A program made the translations under genes and the position numbers. DNA of 64,000 bases from Alnus glutinosa (Eukaryota > Streptophyta > Magnoliopsida > Fagales > Betulaceae): positions 22,999,628-23,063,627 of the forward strand of contig NC_084897.1 in assembly GCF_958979055.1 (NCBI RefSeq), read 5' to 3'. Positions within the stretch are counted from its first letter, which is position 1, and every line of letters starts with the position of its first letter. Shown here in pieces: positions 37,133 to 48,351 of the stretch. Under the pieces are notes generated by a model, which saw only the letters and a list, made by a program, of their open reading frames with translations, searched no databases and was not told the DNA's origin.

Positions 37133-37360
37133 CAAGGAAAGTCTCTCGGTCAGTCCAACACCGAGAGCCAAGGAGACAACCTTGCAGAGAAAACAAGGAA
37201 AGTCTCTCGGTCAGTCCAACACCGAGAGCCAAGGAGACAACCTTGCAGAGAAAACAAGAAAAGTCTCTCGGTTAGTCCAACACCGAGAGCCGAGGAGACA
37301 ACCCTGCAGAAAAAACAAGGAAAGTCTCTCGGTTAGTCCAACACCGAGAGCAAGGAAGAA
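37133..37360 (+). repeat. 61-bp tandem array, about four copies
   Basis: The gtctctcggt block recurs at 37141, 37202, 37263 and 37324, a strict 61-bp period. Each unit contains caacaccgagagcc and gagacaaccttgcag-like blocks. The array is open in two frames because 61 is not a multiple of three, but no coding function is supported. Confidence 0.9.
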
Positions 37361-37539
37361 CAGACAGTCCCCAGGTATCGATTGATCTCTGCTAAGAATA
37401 AAGCAGCAGTCCGAGACAGAATGTAAGCACTTCTTCATCAAACTTTTCCAAAGATGATCAAGCTACATCAGCGTCCATCTGACTCCCCACCTCGAACGAC
37501 TCGAAAGAGTTATGGTGGGGATGTTCGGGAAAGAAATCC

Positions 37540-38155
37540 GCCCGAATCCTTTCCTCAAACAACCCGAAAGGGTCAGGGAAAGGATACAAAGGGTTGAAAC
37601 CTTCCGGTTGGAGGTTTCCGAAGGATGAGGACTAGAATCTGCCCGAATCCTTTCCTCGAACAGCCCGAAAGGGCCAGGGAAAGGATACAAAGGGTTGAAA
37701 CCCCTCGGTTGGGGGTTTCCGAAGGATAAGGCTAAGGATATTCGAAGAAGAATCCACCCGAATCCTTTCCTCGAACAGCCCAAAAGGGCCAGGGAAAGGA
37801 TACAAAGGGTTGAAACCTCCTGGTTGGAGGTTTCCGAAGGATAAGATGATGGATATCCCGATTAGAATCCGCCCGAGTCCTTTCCTCGAACAACCCGAAA
37901 GGGTCATGGAAAAGATACAAAGGGTTGAAACCTCCCGGTTGGAGGTTTCCAAAGGATAAGGTTAAAGATATCCCGAATCCTTTCCTCGAACGACCCGAAA
38001 GGGTTATGGAAAGGATACGACGGCGGGATTGCAGGTTTTCGGAAGGACAAGAACATCCAAGATAGAATGGCCCGAGTCCTTTCCCCGGACGACCCGAAAT
38101 GGTTATGGAAAGGACACCAAGACAAGAAAACCTCTCGGTTGGAGGTCTCCAAACG
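37540..38155 (+). repeat. 100-115-bp tandem array, six copies
   Basis: Units beginning gcccgaatcctttcctc recur at about 37540, 37641, 37756, 37871, 37971 and 38070. Each unit also has an aggaaaggat-type segment complementary to its own start, so every unit can fold into a hairpin. Confidence 0.85.
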
Positions 38156-38359
38156 TTAAAAGATTGGAGCATTCAGAGATAAAGAAATTAAAAGGTAAAG
38201 ATTTCAAGTTATGATTTCATTTCAGTAATATATAAAGTCTTTTACAGGTCACAAAGATTTTAGAAAGGAAGGTAAAGCTCAGCGACCTGACTACCCACCT
38301 CGAACGACTTAACCTGCGGTCGCAGACTAAAGTTATGGGGGGTAGCTCATTAAGGTAAA

Positions 38360-38880
38360 CAGGAAGGTAAAACTTCAGAACGATAAAGATTCAGGGAGAA
38401 AAAGCTCCAGTATGACAGAGCTTTAAGAAAGATTCAGTATGACAGAGCTTTAGGAAGGATCCAAGGAGATAAAGATTCAGGAAGATAAAGCTTCAGAAAG
38501 GTAAACAGGATGAAAAAGCTTCAGGATGATAGAACTTCAGGAAAGATTCAGAAAGATAAAGCATAAAAAAGATAAAGCTTCAGAAAGAGTTTCAGTAAAG
38601 ATTCAGGAAGATAAAGCTTCAAGGATGACAAAGCTTCAGGATAACAAAGGTTCAGGATGGTAAAGGTTTAAGGAGATAAGGCTTCAGGATGATAAAGTTT
38701 CAGGAAAACAAACAGGAAGGTAAAGGTTTAGAAAGACAAATCTTCAGGAAGGAAAAGGTTCAGGGAGATAAAGTTTCAGAACGACAAAGCTTTAGGACGA
38801 CAAAGCTTTAGGATGACAAAGCTGCAGAATGATAAAGTTTCAGGAAGGAAAAGCTTCAGGAAGGTATGAGGATAAAACCT
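38360..38880 (+). repeat. Degenerate purine-rich array of about 18-22-bp units
   Basis: A long series of variants of aggaagataaagcttc on one strand with few pyrimidine clusters. It is low-complexity and probably arose by slippage inside the LTR element. Confidence 0.75.
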
Positions 38881-38944
38881 CTTTAAAAAATCATCAAGTA
38901 AGACTCAACACTTTGATGCAAATAGTTTTTTATTCTCCTTTGTA

Positions 38945-39880
38945 AAATTTTTCAACAAACTGATTGTTTGTTCAAAATATTTGGGGTAGCTTAAATTTCA
39001 AAAACTTAGACCAGTTCTTCCCTCGGAAAAAACTGACACAAACCGATTGTTTGTTCGAGTTTTGGAGGTAACTCTAGTATAAAAAGTAAGATTTATAAGA
39101 AACCGAGATATGTCTCGGAAGAACTTTTTGAGTGAGAAACTTTAAACTTTTTTCCAGGTAAAGATGTTCAATTCAGTTTGAAAAATTATGAGGTTCTACG
39201 GCTAATAAGATAAGGAAAGTGAAAGTCAAAAAGTTCAAGACTTCCATTCATTAACATTGAAATTTTGTTCATTACAAAAAAAAATTTACATGAAAAAGAA
39301 AAGATACATTTGAAAAGGAAAGTTCAAGTATTTACAGGTTGAAGCCTTGAGACTCACTCTGAACTCCGAGATCTTTTTTACACCATCGTCCAGGATACCA
39401 AGAGGACTTGACTATCCGCCTTGAACGACTTAGCCCGCGGTCGCGGACTAAAGCTATGGGAGGTAGCTCAACAAAGTTAAAGCTTCTACAAAGGGAAAAT
39501 CACCGAAGCTACACCAAACTCTCAAATTAAGATCTCTCAGGAGTAACTCGAACAAAGATACGGGGAGACAACCCCTATAACAAACCATACGAGGATATTA
39601 CCTCTACAAAAAATAACCAAGTAAGTTCATCGCTTCTAAAATATTTTTTTCATATCCTCCTCGGTCATAACTTACACAAACCGATTGTTTGTTTAAGTTA
39701 AGGAGGATAACTCAAAACAAAAGATTTTTCCCTCTTAAGCTCGGAGGTTAAAACAAAAGATTTTCTCTCTCCTAGTCACGGAGTTCAAAACAAAAAGATT
39801 TTTGAAACAAAAGATTTTTCTTACCCTCCTCGGAGTTAACTTACGCAAACCGATTGTTTGTTCAAGTTATTAGAAGATAA
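38945..39880 (+). repeat. Dispersed caaaccgattgtttgttc motif and duplicated 65-bp block inside the LTR element
   Basis: The motif caaaccgattgtttgttc (itself near-palindromic) occurs at about 38957, 39039, 39678 and 39848. A separate 65-bp block (cgaacgactta...cggtcgc...ggtagctca) lies at about 38285-38350 and again at 39405-39475. The interior of the element is thus largely duplicated non-coding modules. Confidence 0.7.
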
Positions 39881-40800
39881 GTGATAATTGATTTGTCATG
39901 GAAAGTTTTTCCATAACAAAGAATTCAAACATTACAAAGTTCGAAAATAAAGATATTCACAGGTGAGACCAAGCTAGATGGTGTTCAGATTAGAAGATTC
40001 GGTACGCCAAACACAAAACCTCGGGCCAGCAGAAGCCCCTAGTCGTTATAAGTCTCGGATAACCAAAGCCTCAGCGCTAGTCTGGGCTTCTGAAGCCCCC
40101 AAGAGAGATTTTTGTGGAAGCAGTCTACGAAGCGCTACCGATGAAGAAGCTTCGGGTATGTTAAGCCTTTTTCTTCAACGGTTTACCATTTTTTGCCAGA
40201 CATAACCTTGATCTCAGGAAAGTTGTACTCAAAGTGTTCTCTCAGAGTGGCATTTCACCACAATCTTGGTGAAATCAACTACATCAGTCCGATCCATCTC
40301 CTACCGAGAGTAGAAAATCATCTTCACAACTTTGGCCCGACCGACAATATTATTTAGAGGCATTTATGAAGAAGATATCTATGAGAAGTTGCTATTAGTA
40401 CTATGACAGATCATAAGTTGGATCTACTCAACCCGATCCAAGGAGAAGATAAACATTTAGCACCTACTTCAGGGAAATCAGGTATCAGTTATCCCTGGTA
40501 GAATTGGGATAGGACTTATGGTCTAATCAGATAAGAAGAATGATCAGATCAGAAGTCTAAGAAAATATCAGATTAGAAGTCTAATAAAGGATCAGAGTTC
40601 AATTAGAACTCTGACAGCAGTTCTAGATCGACAAGGAGCAGGAATTCCAATACTTTCAGAGATTCAAGGCATTATTCGTCATAATTACTTTGAAAGAGGC
40701 GGCAATTGTCAGATACAGATTATGGAAGATCCAGATTCAGAAATTGAGGTATTTAATTCTCTTACATTCTAAATTCAAATAAGAGAATTAGGGGGGTAAC

Positions 40801-41439
40801 TGTTGGATAAATAATTAACACCAAAGATATGTGGGCCTAAGGTAGTATAGGGGGTCGAGCCCATTGGGTTGGACCGGCCAGATCAGACCCAAGTACAAGA
40901 CCATTCGTTATCTCCAAAAAGACAGATATTCAGAATATATCAAAATAGGCTTCTATCCCATCAAATATGGGATAAGGTACCTAATAGAATGACATTAGCT
41001 AAAGGGGTAGTGTCCTATCCAGTTTGAACTCTACTACCCAACTTGAATTCTATGAAGATAAGACTCAAGACTATGTGATCTAGGACTCAGACTCCTAATC
41101 AGAAAGATAAGATTCAAGACTATGTGATCTAGGACTCAGACTCCTAATTAAATTATGCTCCAAGCACTCTAGCGGTTTTATAAATGTGAACTGTGAGTCT
41201 ATAAATAAGACTACGGCGTCAGGTATTAAAAAAACAAGCACATTCTCTGAGCTTTTGAGATTACAAATATTTTCCAGAAAATTAGTTTGAACTGACTTAG
41301 GCATCGGAGTGGGGGTCTGGTCGGCACCCCCATAGTCCGACGAGCCGTTTATTATTTTGCAGATTACGAGGAGAGTGAAGTTTAAGGAAGGCAACGAATC
41401 ACAAGGCAACATGTCACCGTACCGGAAACTGTACTAACA
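40801..41439 (+). repeat. 3' LTR of the large LTR element
   Basis: 639 bp, the same length as the 5' LTR and about 97% identical to it by eye. It is preceded by a purine-rich tract and followed by the ccggt target copy. Confidence 0.9.
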
Positions 41440-41444
41440 CCGGT

Positions 41445-41648
41445 CTTTGATAATTAGTCGGACCCTAGCTTGTTCCATTACTTGTGGTTTGAGCGCAAGG
41501 GACTTCTTGGTGATAGTTTCATAAGTCAATTGCCGATTTGGTATTGTTTGCATTGGTGAAAACAATACCAAATCACTACAAGACTTGGGATATAGAATTT
41601 TCTCTCTTTTGCATTGGATGACATTATTACTTTTAGATTTGGGGTTGT

Positions 41649-41689
<41 letters not shown>

Positions 41690-41749
41690 TTTGGCTTAGT
41701 GGCCGGTCTTCGATCAAGATACTTGATGTTCTCTTTCGATTAAGTTATA
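41445..41749. other. Spacer between the LTR element and the MULE
   Basis: Continues the DNA interrupted by the LTR element (the target halves join at ccggt). It contains an inverted repeat at about 41532-41570 (gccgatttggtattgttt ... aacaataccaaatc) and a T-tract of about 38 bp (41649-41686). No gene is seen. Confidence 0.5.
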
Positions 41750-42611
41750 GGGTTAAATACCCCATTGGTACTTGAGTTTTAAACGTTTTTAAATTTAGTA
41801 CCTGAGTTTTCATTTGTATCTTAAGTGGTACTTGAGCTAGGGGTAAAAACCCATTTGGTACCTCTGTTAGATTTTCCGTCATAAAATTAATGGTCTGTCA
41901 CGTGTCAACTGTTGGCACTATATAAAAAATTAAAAAATAAAAAATGAAAATATTTAAAAAATTATATAAAAATAATAAAATAATACAATTTAAAAAAATT
42001 TGAAAAAAAGAGAGAAGAAGATAGGAGGCTGAGCCACACCCCCTTGGCCACCATGGGCCACACCCATTTTGGCCAAGGGGAGCCACCACTTGGCCGATCT
42101 GGGGTGGCCAAACCACCCCATGACAAATAATAATAATAATAATAATAATAAATTTTGTCCCTTGGGGGTGGTTCGGCCACCCCCAAGGGCCAAACTCTCT
42201 AAAAAAAATTTGGAGGGTTTGCCATGAGCCAAAACCAATAATTTTTATTTATTTATTATTATTATTATTTTTTTCTGCTATGGGGTGGCCAAACCACCCC
42301 ATGGCCACCCCCATTTTGGCCAAGAGGGTGGCTGACTTTTTGTTTCAATTATTTATTTATTTATTGAAATTGTATTATTTTATTATTTTTATATACTTTT
42401 TTTAAGAATTTTATTTTCAATTTTTTATATAGTGCCACGTGTCAACCTTAACGGTTGACACGTGGCAACACGTTAATTTTATGACGAAAAATCTAACAGA
42501 GGTACCAAATGAGTTTTTACACCTAACTCAAGTACCACCTATGATACAAATGAAAATTCAGGTACTGAATTTAAAAACGCTTAAAACTCAGATACCAATA
42601 GGGTATTTCCC
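41750..42611. mobile_element. Non-autonomous Mutator-like element (MULE) with long terminal inverted repeats
   Basis: The ends are GGGTTAAATACCCCATTGGTA at the left and its reverse complement with few changes at the right. The inverted repeats extend for roughly 190 bp, up to a cacgtgtcaac block. The exact 9-bp target duplication taagttata lies at 41741-41749 and 42612-42620, the signature of Mutator-type transposition. The 862-bp element has an AT- and GGCCA-rich centre with hairpins (ggggtggccaaaccacccca) and no transposase. The right half of the same insertion survives at 23990-24371 in the other duplicated block. Confidence 0.88.
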
Positions 42612-42620
42612 TAAGTTATA

Positions 42621-42942
42621 TTGTGATTTTTAGTATTTGCTCGATCTAGTTATTATTTTGATGTGTTGTAATGATGGCTATTCCATAGTTCAAGTGACTC
42701 ACACTTTCATTGTTTGCCCTTTGATGAGGGTTCTACTTATCTTTTGGGGATATACACTGATTTAATTATTAGTTAATTAATTTCGGAAGTATTATACTCG
42801 ATACTCCATAGTGGAATGGAAGTAATTTCGGCTATCTTCAATTGCCAAATGGGGATGGCCAAAACCACTCACAAAGGGTTTGTCACCCCTATTCTGGCCA
42901 AATGAGGGTTGTTCGGCCACCCTAAGTAGCCAAATGGGGTGG

Positions 42943-42980
<38 letters not shown>

Positions 42981-44094
42981 CTTTATCTCTAGCATTTGGG
43001 AAAGTTTAGGTCTTAAAAAGTTATGTGTGACCCACGTGATTGACTTTCGATCCGTCAAAAATGACGAAAAAAGTTGACAGATGATCCGGGGGTGGAGCTA
43101 GCATTTGAAATTTAGGGAGACAAAATTGAAAAAAAAAAAATTGAGAGGGTAAAACTAAAAAAGATATAAAATTTAGGAGTAAAATTTTAATTTTAATTTT
43201 TTTAAAAAATTATTGGGGCTTAGGGTGCCAAACCCCAAGCTAGCTCGATCCGCCCAAGGATCTAACTTGCAACAATTAAATACTCTAGAGGGTCAAATGC
43301 CATTTTTTGAACATTTAATTTCAAAACGTAAAAGGCTGAATACTTTGGAGGTTAGGTGTATTTTCCTTTTTTCTATTTTTTTTAGTAGTATATATAGCCT
43401 GCATGTCATTATGGCTTGGTCCCACGAAATTAAACCTGGAAGTTGTGAAGGCATTTTTATCACCAGGTAGAGGTGACTTTTTCCTTTGGATTAAGTCATC
43501 TTAAGTAAATGGGTTCCGATGCAGAAATACTACGTACTCAGTCAAGGCCGGAGACAGCCTACTACACGCGCTTTCCTGGTTGCTCTCAGTTCTCACTGGC
43601 GAGACTGAGTTCTCCGGCCTATAGTACTACACGTACGCGCTTTCCTGGTTGTTCTCACTGGCGAGACTGAATGCCAGAAAGTAATTACTCCGTAATTTAT
43701 AAGTAATTCGATCTTTATTTGTTTATAAGTTATCTTAAACAAATAAAGAGAAATATATATATTGAAAAAGCTCAGTGTCTCCCTGATCGACCTGGTCGCA
43801 AAATATAATATAGATATTAAAAAAATATTTTGTTTTTCTTCCCATGCACTTCTCTCTCTAGGGAAAGAAAAGGACAGGCTAGCTAGGGCAACCAGGATTG
43901 GTCAGAAAAGGCTTTCCTAATTGACTCTATGTACGAGACGTACATGTTTAGGTATTTTATCTTTTACGTTATTAATTATCCTCATCAACTTGCAAAAGAC
44001 CCACTCAAAGCCTGATAGAGATCATATAAATAAACAAAGGAACTGTCAACTGTGGGAGTGAGCTAAAGAAGACTGTTTCCTCTCACGTAACCAT
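42621..44094. other. Spacer upstream of peroxidase 4
   Basis: Duplicated AT-rich spacer equivalent to 24381-26194. It holds a T-tract of about 34 bp (42943-42976) and the hAT-like MITE fragment at about 43086-43255. No gene is seen. Confidence 0.5.
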
Positions 44095-44152
44095 GGAACT
44101 GCTCAAACTTAGACACCTTCAAGCTTCTCTTCTTCTGTGCCTGGCTATAAAA
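44095..44152 (+). promoter_or_regulatory. Peroxidase 4 promoter: shared module plus TATA box
   Basis: The same module (44095-44122) and TATA box (tataaaa, 44146-44152) as in peroxidase 3, with identical spacing. Confidence 0.6.
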
Positions 44153-44296
44153 GCCCTTTTAACCTCAACCATTCCATCCATCTCCAATATTATTTCCCTA
44201 ACCTTATTCATCCAGCTGCTCATAGACTCACAGTTTTCGATCTTATTTGTCTTTCTTTGTGCTTTGGCTGCTTCATTCTAGCTCTCGCACAACAAT

Positions 44297-45793
44297 ATGC
44301 CAACCATCAACAATATTTGTTTCGTTTTCCTTCTAACTGTGTGCGCCATGGCCTCTCTGTCATTGGCATCAGCATCAGCATCACTCAAAGTAGGTTTCTA
44401 TAAATCAACTTGTCCATCTGCGGAGGGAATTGTGAGAAAAGCTGTCAACAAAGCCGTGTCACGGAACCCTGGCTTGGCTGCTGGCCTCATCAGAATGCAC
44501 TTTCATGACTGTTTTGTTAGGGTATGCTCTTTGCAACCCATGTACTTCTTATATATATATATTCAAAATATCCATTCTTTTTATCACAGCTTAGCTAGGC
44601 ATGTGCCGAAGTCATGTTCAAGGGATCGAGAAAGACAGTGAAAAACATCATTTATTATGTATTTGCCTGCCGCAAACCATGCCAAAAAAAAAAACCTATA
44701 AACAATATGCCGAATAACGTTAGATATATACCACTTTTTTTTTCTTCTTCTTCTTCTTCGTTTTTTTTTTTTAATAAGGACTGATAGAATATTGGTTGGT
44801 ACAACACAATCAGCATTTAGCATTAAACCATTTAATTAACATTTGTATAAAAAAAAATCAGTTGCTAATTCAATAACTAATTTTTATTATCCTTTATGAC
44901 TATTTTTATTACAATATCATTTAATTATATAGTAATTGTAAAGAAATCTACTAAATATAATTACTTAATCCATATAAATAATCTTATTAATTTCTCGGTA
45001 TCATTTATCTCAGGGCTGTGATGCCTCCGTCCTGCTCGATTCAACTCCGGGAAACCAATCAGAGAAGGAAAATCCAGCCAACTATCCAAGCTTGCGAGGC
45101 TTTGAAGTGATCGATGAGGCAAAGGCTGAACTTGAAGCTCAGTGCCCACAAACTGTCTCATGCGCAGACATTGTTGCATTTGCGGCCCGTGACAGCGCCT
45201 ATAAAGCTGGGCACATCAATTACGACGTGCCATCAGGACGCCGCGATGGCAGGGTTTCACTTAAAGGTGAGCCGGACGGAAACCTCCCAGCACCTACCCT
45301 CAAGGCCGAGGGACTCAAAGATAACTTTGCCAAAAAAGGGCTTAGCCTTGATGAAATGGTGACGCTTTCTGGGGCACATTCTATAGGGGTGGCACATTGT
45401 TCTGCCTTCTCAACTGATCGCTTGTATGAATTCAATGCAACCCATCCTCAAGACCCTTCAATGGATCCCATATTTGCTAGATACTTGAAGACTAAGTGTC
45501 CCCCACGACAAAATGCTGATGATCCTGATCCGACGACGGTGCCACTTGATGTTCTTACACCGACAAGGCTGGATAATAAGTACTACAAGGATTTGAAGCA
45601 CCACCATGGCTTATTGACCTCTGATCAGACTCTTTTGAGCAGCCCTTCCACGGCTGGGATTGTGAGGAACCACGCAAGGCATGGTACAGCATGGGCTAAG
45701 AAGTTTGCGGCAGCTATGGTGAAAATGGGTTATATTGATGTTCTTACAGGAAGCCAGGGTGAGATCAGGAGAAACTGTAAGGTTGTCAACTAG
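44297..45793 (+). CDS. Class III peroxidase 4 (secretory, peroxidase 5-like)
   Basis: Exon 1 is 44297-44521, the intron 44522-45013 and exon 2 45014-45793; 334 residues. Signal peptide, Arg66/His70, proximal His197 and the eight cysteines are all in place. Compared with peroxidase 3 it has one extra codon (Asp) in [10 protein letters not shown], Ala to Gly at the CPSAEGIV position, Pro to Gln in the GNQSEKE loop, and lacks the two additional cysteines. The frame is intact and the duplication looks recent. The extra Asp falls between the proximal-His helix and the next helix, so the active site should not be affected (inference). Confidence 0.95.
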
Positions 45794-48319
45794 ATTATTT
45801 GGGTTTTTATTGGTGAGAGTTGGATTTTTCTTTTCTTTTTCTATTATTTCATTATTCGGTGCTGATTCGAGTGTAAAGCAATTCTTTTGCATAAGTTATC
45901 AAGTGTGAAGCAATTCTTTTTCCTAAGTTTTTTTTTTTTTTTTTTTTAATCTTAAGGAAACAAAAATGAAAATACGCATGAACGCAATTAAGGTGTACGA
46001 TGGAATGCCTCGACCAAATCTGCCAGATCATGAGAGGCTCTATTGTATTTATAACTCAAGTATTACAGAGGAATTAACCTATATAGTTGTCTATAATGAG
46101 CTTTTCAATATACATGCATGCTTCGTAGCACTCTTAACTCTTCTCGTATATCTCTATGTCCTTTGCGTGGTCTCCTCTCTTTATCGGTCCAATGACTTGC
46201 TCATCAGTCATTTGTAGAACTAACTTGAAGATTATGTTCGTTGCGCCATTCACAATTTTTTATTTTATTTTATTTATTTATTTATTTTTAATGAAATGCT
46301 TCACTGCTTCAGAAATTGGTGAAGTGAATTCAATGCAAACAAATAAATTATTTGAAAAGATCCATTAACCAATGAATATATGAAAATTGCAATGGACCCT
46401 CTAAATTCAATTGGCATATAGATACATCATCTGCTCGTCATCTCATTCACCAAAGACCTTGGAAGAAGAAATTTCTATGTATATTAAGTGTTTTGAAAAG
46501 TATTTTCAGTGTTTTGATTATTATTATTTTATTTTATTTTATTTTATGTGATAGAAAGGTGTGAAAATTAGGTGTGAAAAATGAACATATTTTTCGAACT
46601 TTGTTTGCATTTAATTCACTTCACCAATTTTATTTTTCTCAAAATATTTTTATAAGGTGTGAAAATTATTCTAAAAAGTGACCACCTCTTATCAGAACAA
46701 AGTTGGCCGCACGATCACAAAGCCAAGCACCAGGAGAAGTTTGCAGGCAATGAAAATAGTGAGAGTTCTATCGGAGGTCCAGTAAAACCAACTCCAATAA
46801 TTAAGTCAGAATGGTAAATGGAAAGGAAAGCACATTGACAAAGTGAAAGTGTAAGAGAATGATTGTGTACCTGATTAAGGTTCTTACCCTCTATATACAG
46901 GCTTAATTACAGTGTTTCCGCCCTCCTTCCCCTACGGTTTCAAGGGCCTCCAACTAGAATTTTTTTGAGGGAATAAAAAGGCTGTTAAGGTTATGCAATT
47001 AGAGTGTGAATATTCCCTTCTGCAAGTATTGGGAAGGCTTCTAGCGTGGGAAGCCATTATCTGACCCGGCAAAGGGATCGACTATGCATGGTGTGGTCCA
47101 TCGGGGTGTAGATAGATCTTAGCGTTTGGGCTAGGAACCACTGTAAGCCTGGCCGTCGGGCTTTTTCTTGGTCTTAGTCCATAATGGTGGCTTGTAGGTC
47201 CTCCATCCCTGGCGGGCCTTTTGTAAACTGGGATTTCATTGCGTTCTGAGAGACAAAACGCCTAGGCCACATAGTCTTGGGGTGGGCGGGTATTATAAGC
47301 CCATGGGGACTGGGTATACCAATAATACCCGAATTCTTTGGGTCAACTTGCAAATAAATTGACTCATGAGAATTATAAATTTTAGTATGATATTTGGGCT
47401 TCAGGGGTCAGTTAGGGGATCAAAAGGGTTGGGCATCACCAGATTTTTTTTTTTTTTTTTAAAAAAAATGTTAGCAAACATAGCCCTAGTATTCGGGGTA
47501 AGGATTATCTACAATTATTTGAGAGAATTCAGACAAATAATTGTGAGAGACTACTTATATGAACTATTTGACCGGATAAGTAGTTGGATAACTCAATTTT
47601 TATTTGGTCGATCGGATAAGTCTTATAAATGGTTTCTCATAATTACATCTTCGAATTCTCTTAAATTCGAAAAAATAATTGTTGATGAACCTAATATCTA
47701 TTATGGTGCGTTTGGGAATTGAATTTTTTGAACTTAAAATAGAATTCTGATTCATTGCACGAATTTTGAAGTTTGACTTTGTGAGATAAAATTTGAAAAA
47801 ATTAAATAAAATATAATTTATTTTTAAAAAAAGTAGAGATGAATAGAGAAGAATCCTGATTCAACTCTGTTGGCAAACAGACCATAAAATCCGGACGTCC
47901 TATTTTATTGAATCCACCAACCACTGAACAGTGAGTTATGGGAAATATTGAATTTATTGGAAAGTAATGCCCTTCTTAAAGTTACAGTCACAAGTTTGTC
48001 AAAACGAGTCCTAATTTTTGGTCAAACTCTGTTATGGAAATGTATCAGTACTGGGGTAGGTAAAGGAGTTGGTGAGAGGCAGAGCAAGAAGCTGGAAATG
48101 TATTTATTGAGAGTAAACCACGTCGATGTCTATGTTTATGAGCATTATTAATTTCTTTACCCTTTTCATTTTGGTTAGGTGGATTTAGTACTGCCATAAA
48201 TTCAATACCAATACCAGAAAATCTTCTTAAAGACCTTTCTTTTACATGGATTGTCAATGGGCATTCCCATCCCTATAAAATGGGTTCCCAGTAATTAATG
48301 TAAAAGACAAAAGGCTGTT

Positions 48320-48351
<32 letters not shown>

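Larger units (their letters stand above)
29525..41439 (+). mobile_element. Large LTR retrotransposon derivative without recognisable gag-pol (LARD-like, probably Gypsy-related; fossil)
   Basis: The two 639-bp LTRs (29525-30163 and 40801-41439) start TGTTGGA and end AACA. They are flanked by the exact 5-bp target duplication ccggt (29520-29524 and 41440-41444). A primer-binding-site-like sequence (tttggcgccgtctgtggga) follows the left LTR directly, and a purine-rich tract (ttaggggggtaac) precedes the right one. The 8.9-kb interior, not counting a nested 3.0-kb solo LTR, has no protease, reverse transcriptase, integrase or gag signature. Its longest frames are about 100-145 codons and look accidental. 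It carries several tandem arrays. By eye the LTRs differ at about 18 of 639 positions (about 3%), which suggests an insertion of roughly one to several million years, depending on the mutation rate. It looks structurally whole but non-autonomous. Confidence 0.88.
42225..46240 (+). repeat. Duplicated block, copy B (carries peroxidase 4)
   Basis: Collinear partner of 23990-28405. The intron lacks the tRNA-bearing segment and the upstream spacer is shorter. Its right breakpoint is near 46240, where copy A instead passes into the peroxidase 2-type downstream sequence. Confidence 0.85.

Noticed and set aside
37133-38155. CRISPR-like regular repeats
   Set aside because: Units are contiguous tandem repeats without unique spacers and lie in a plant LTR element.
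37029-38172. Repetitive frames of 89-146 codons with SLGQSNTES- or PFVSFPWPF-like periods
   Set aside because: They are translations of the 61-bp and 100-115-bp DNA tandem arrays and are open in more than one frame, as expected for repeats and not proteins.
46700-47360. Second LTR element downstream of peroxidase 4
   Set aside because: TATA-like and LTR-like words are seen on the minus strand, but no terminal TG/CA ends or target duplication could be matched, so it is only mentioned in the spacer entry.
47366-47722. Open frame of 118 codons
   Set aside because: It crosses a T/A homopolymer, has no domain and lies in AT-rich spacer.
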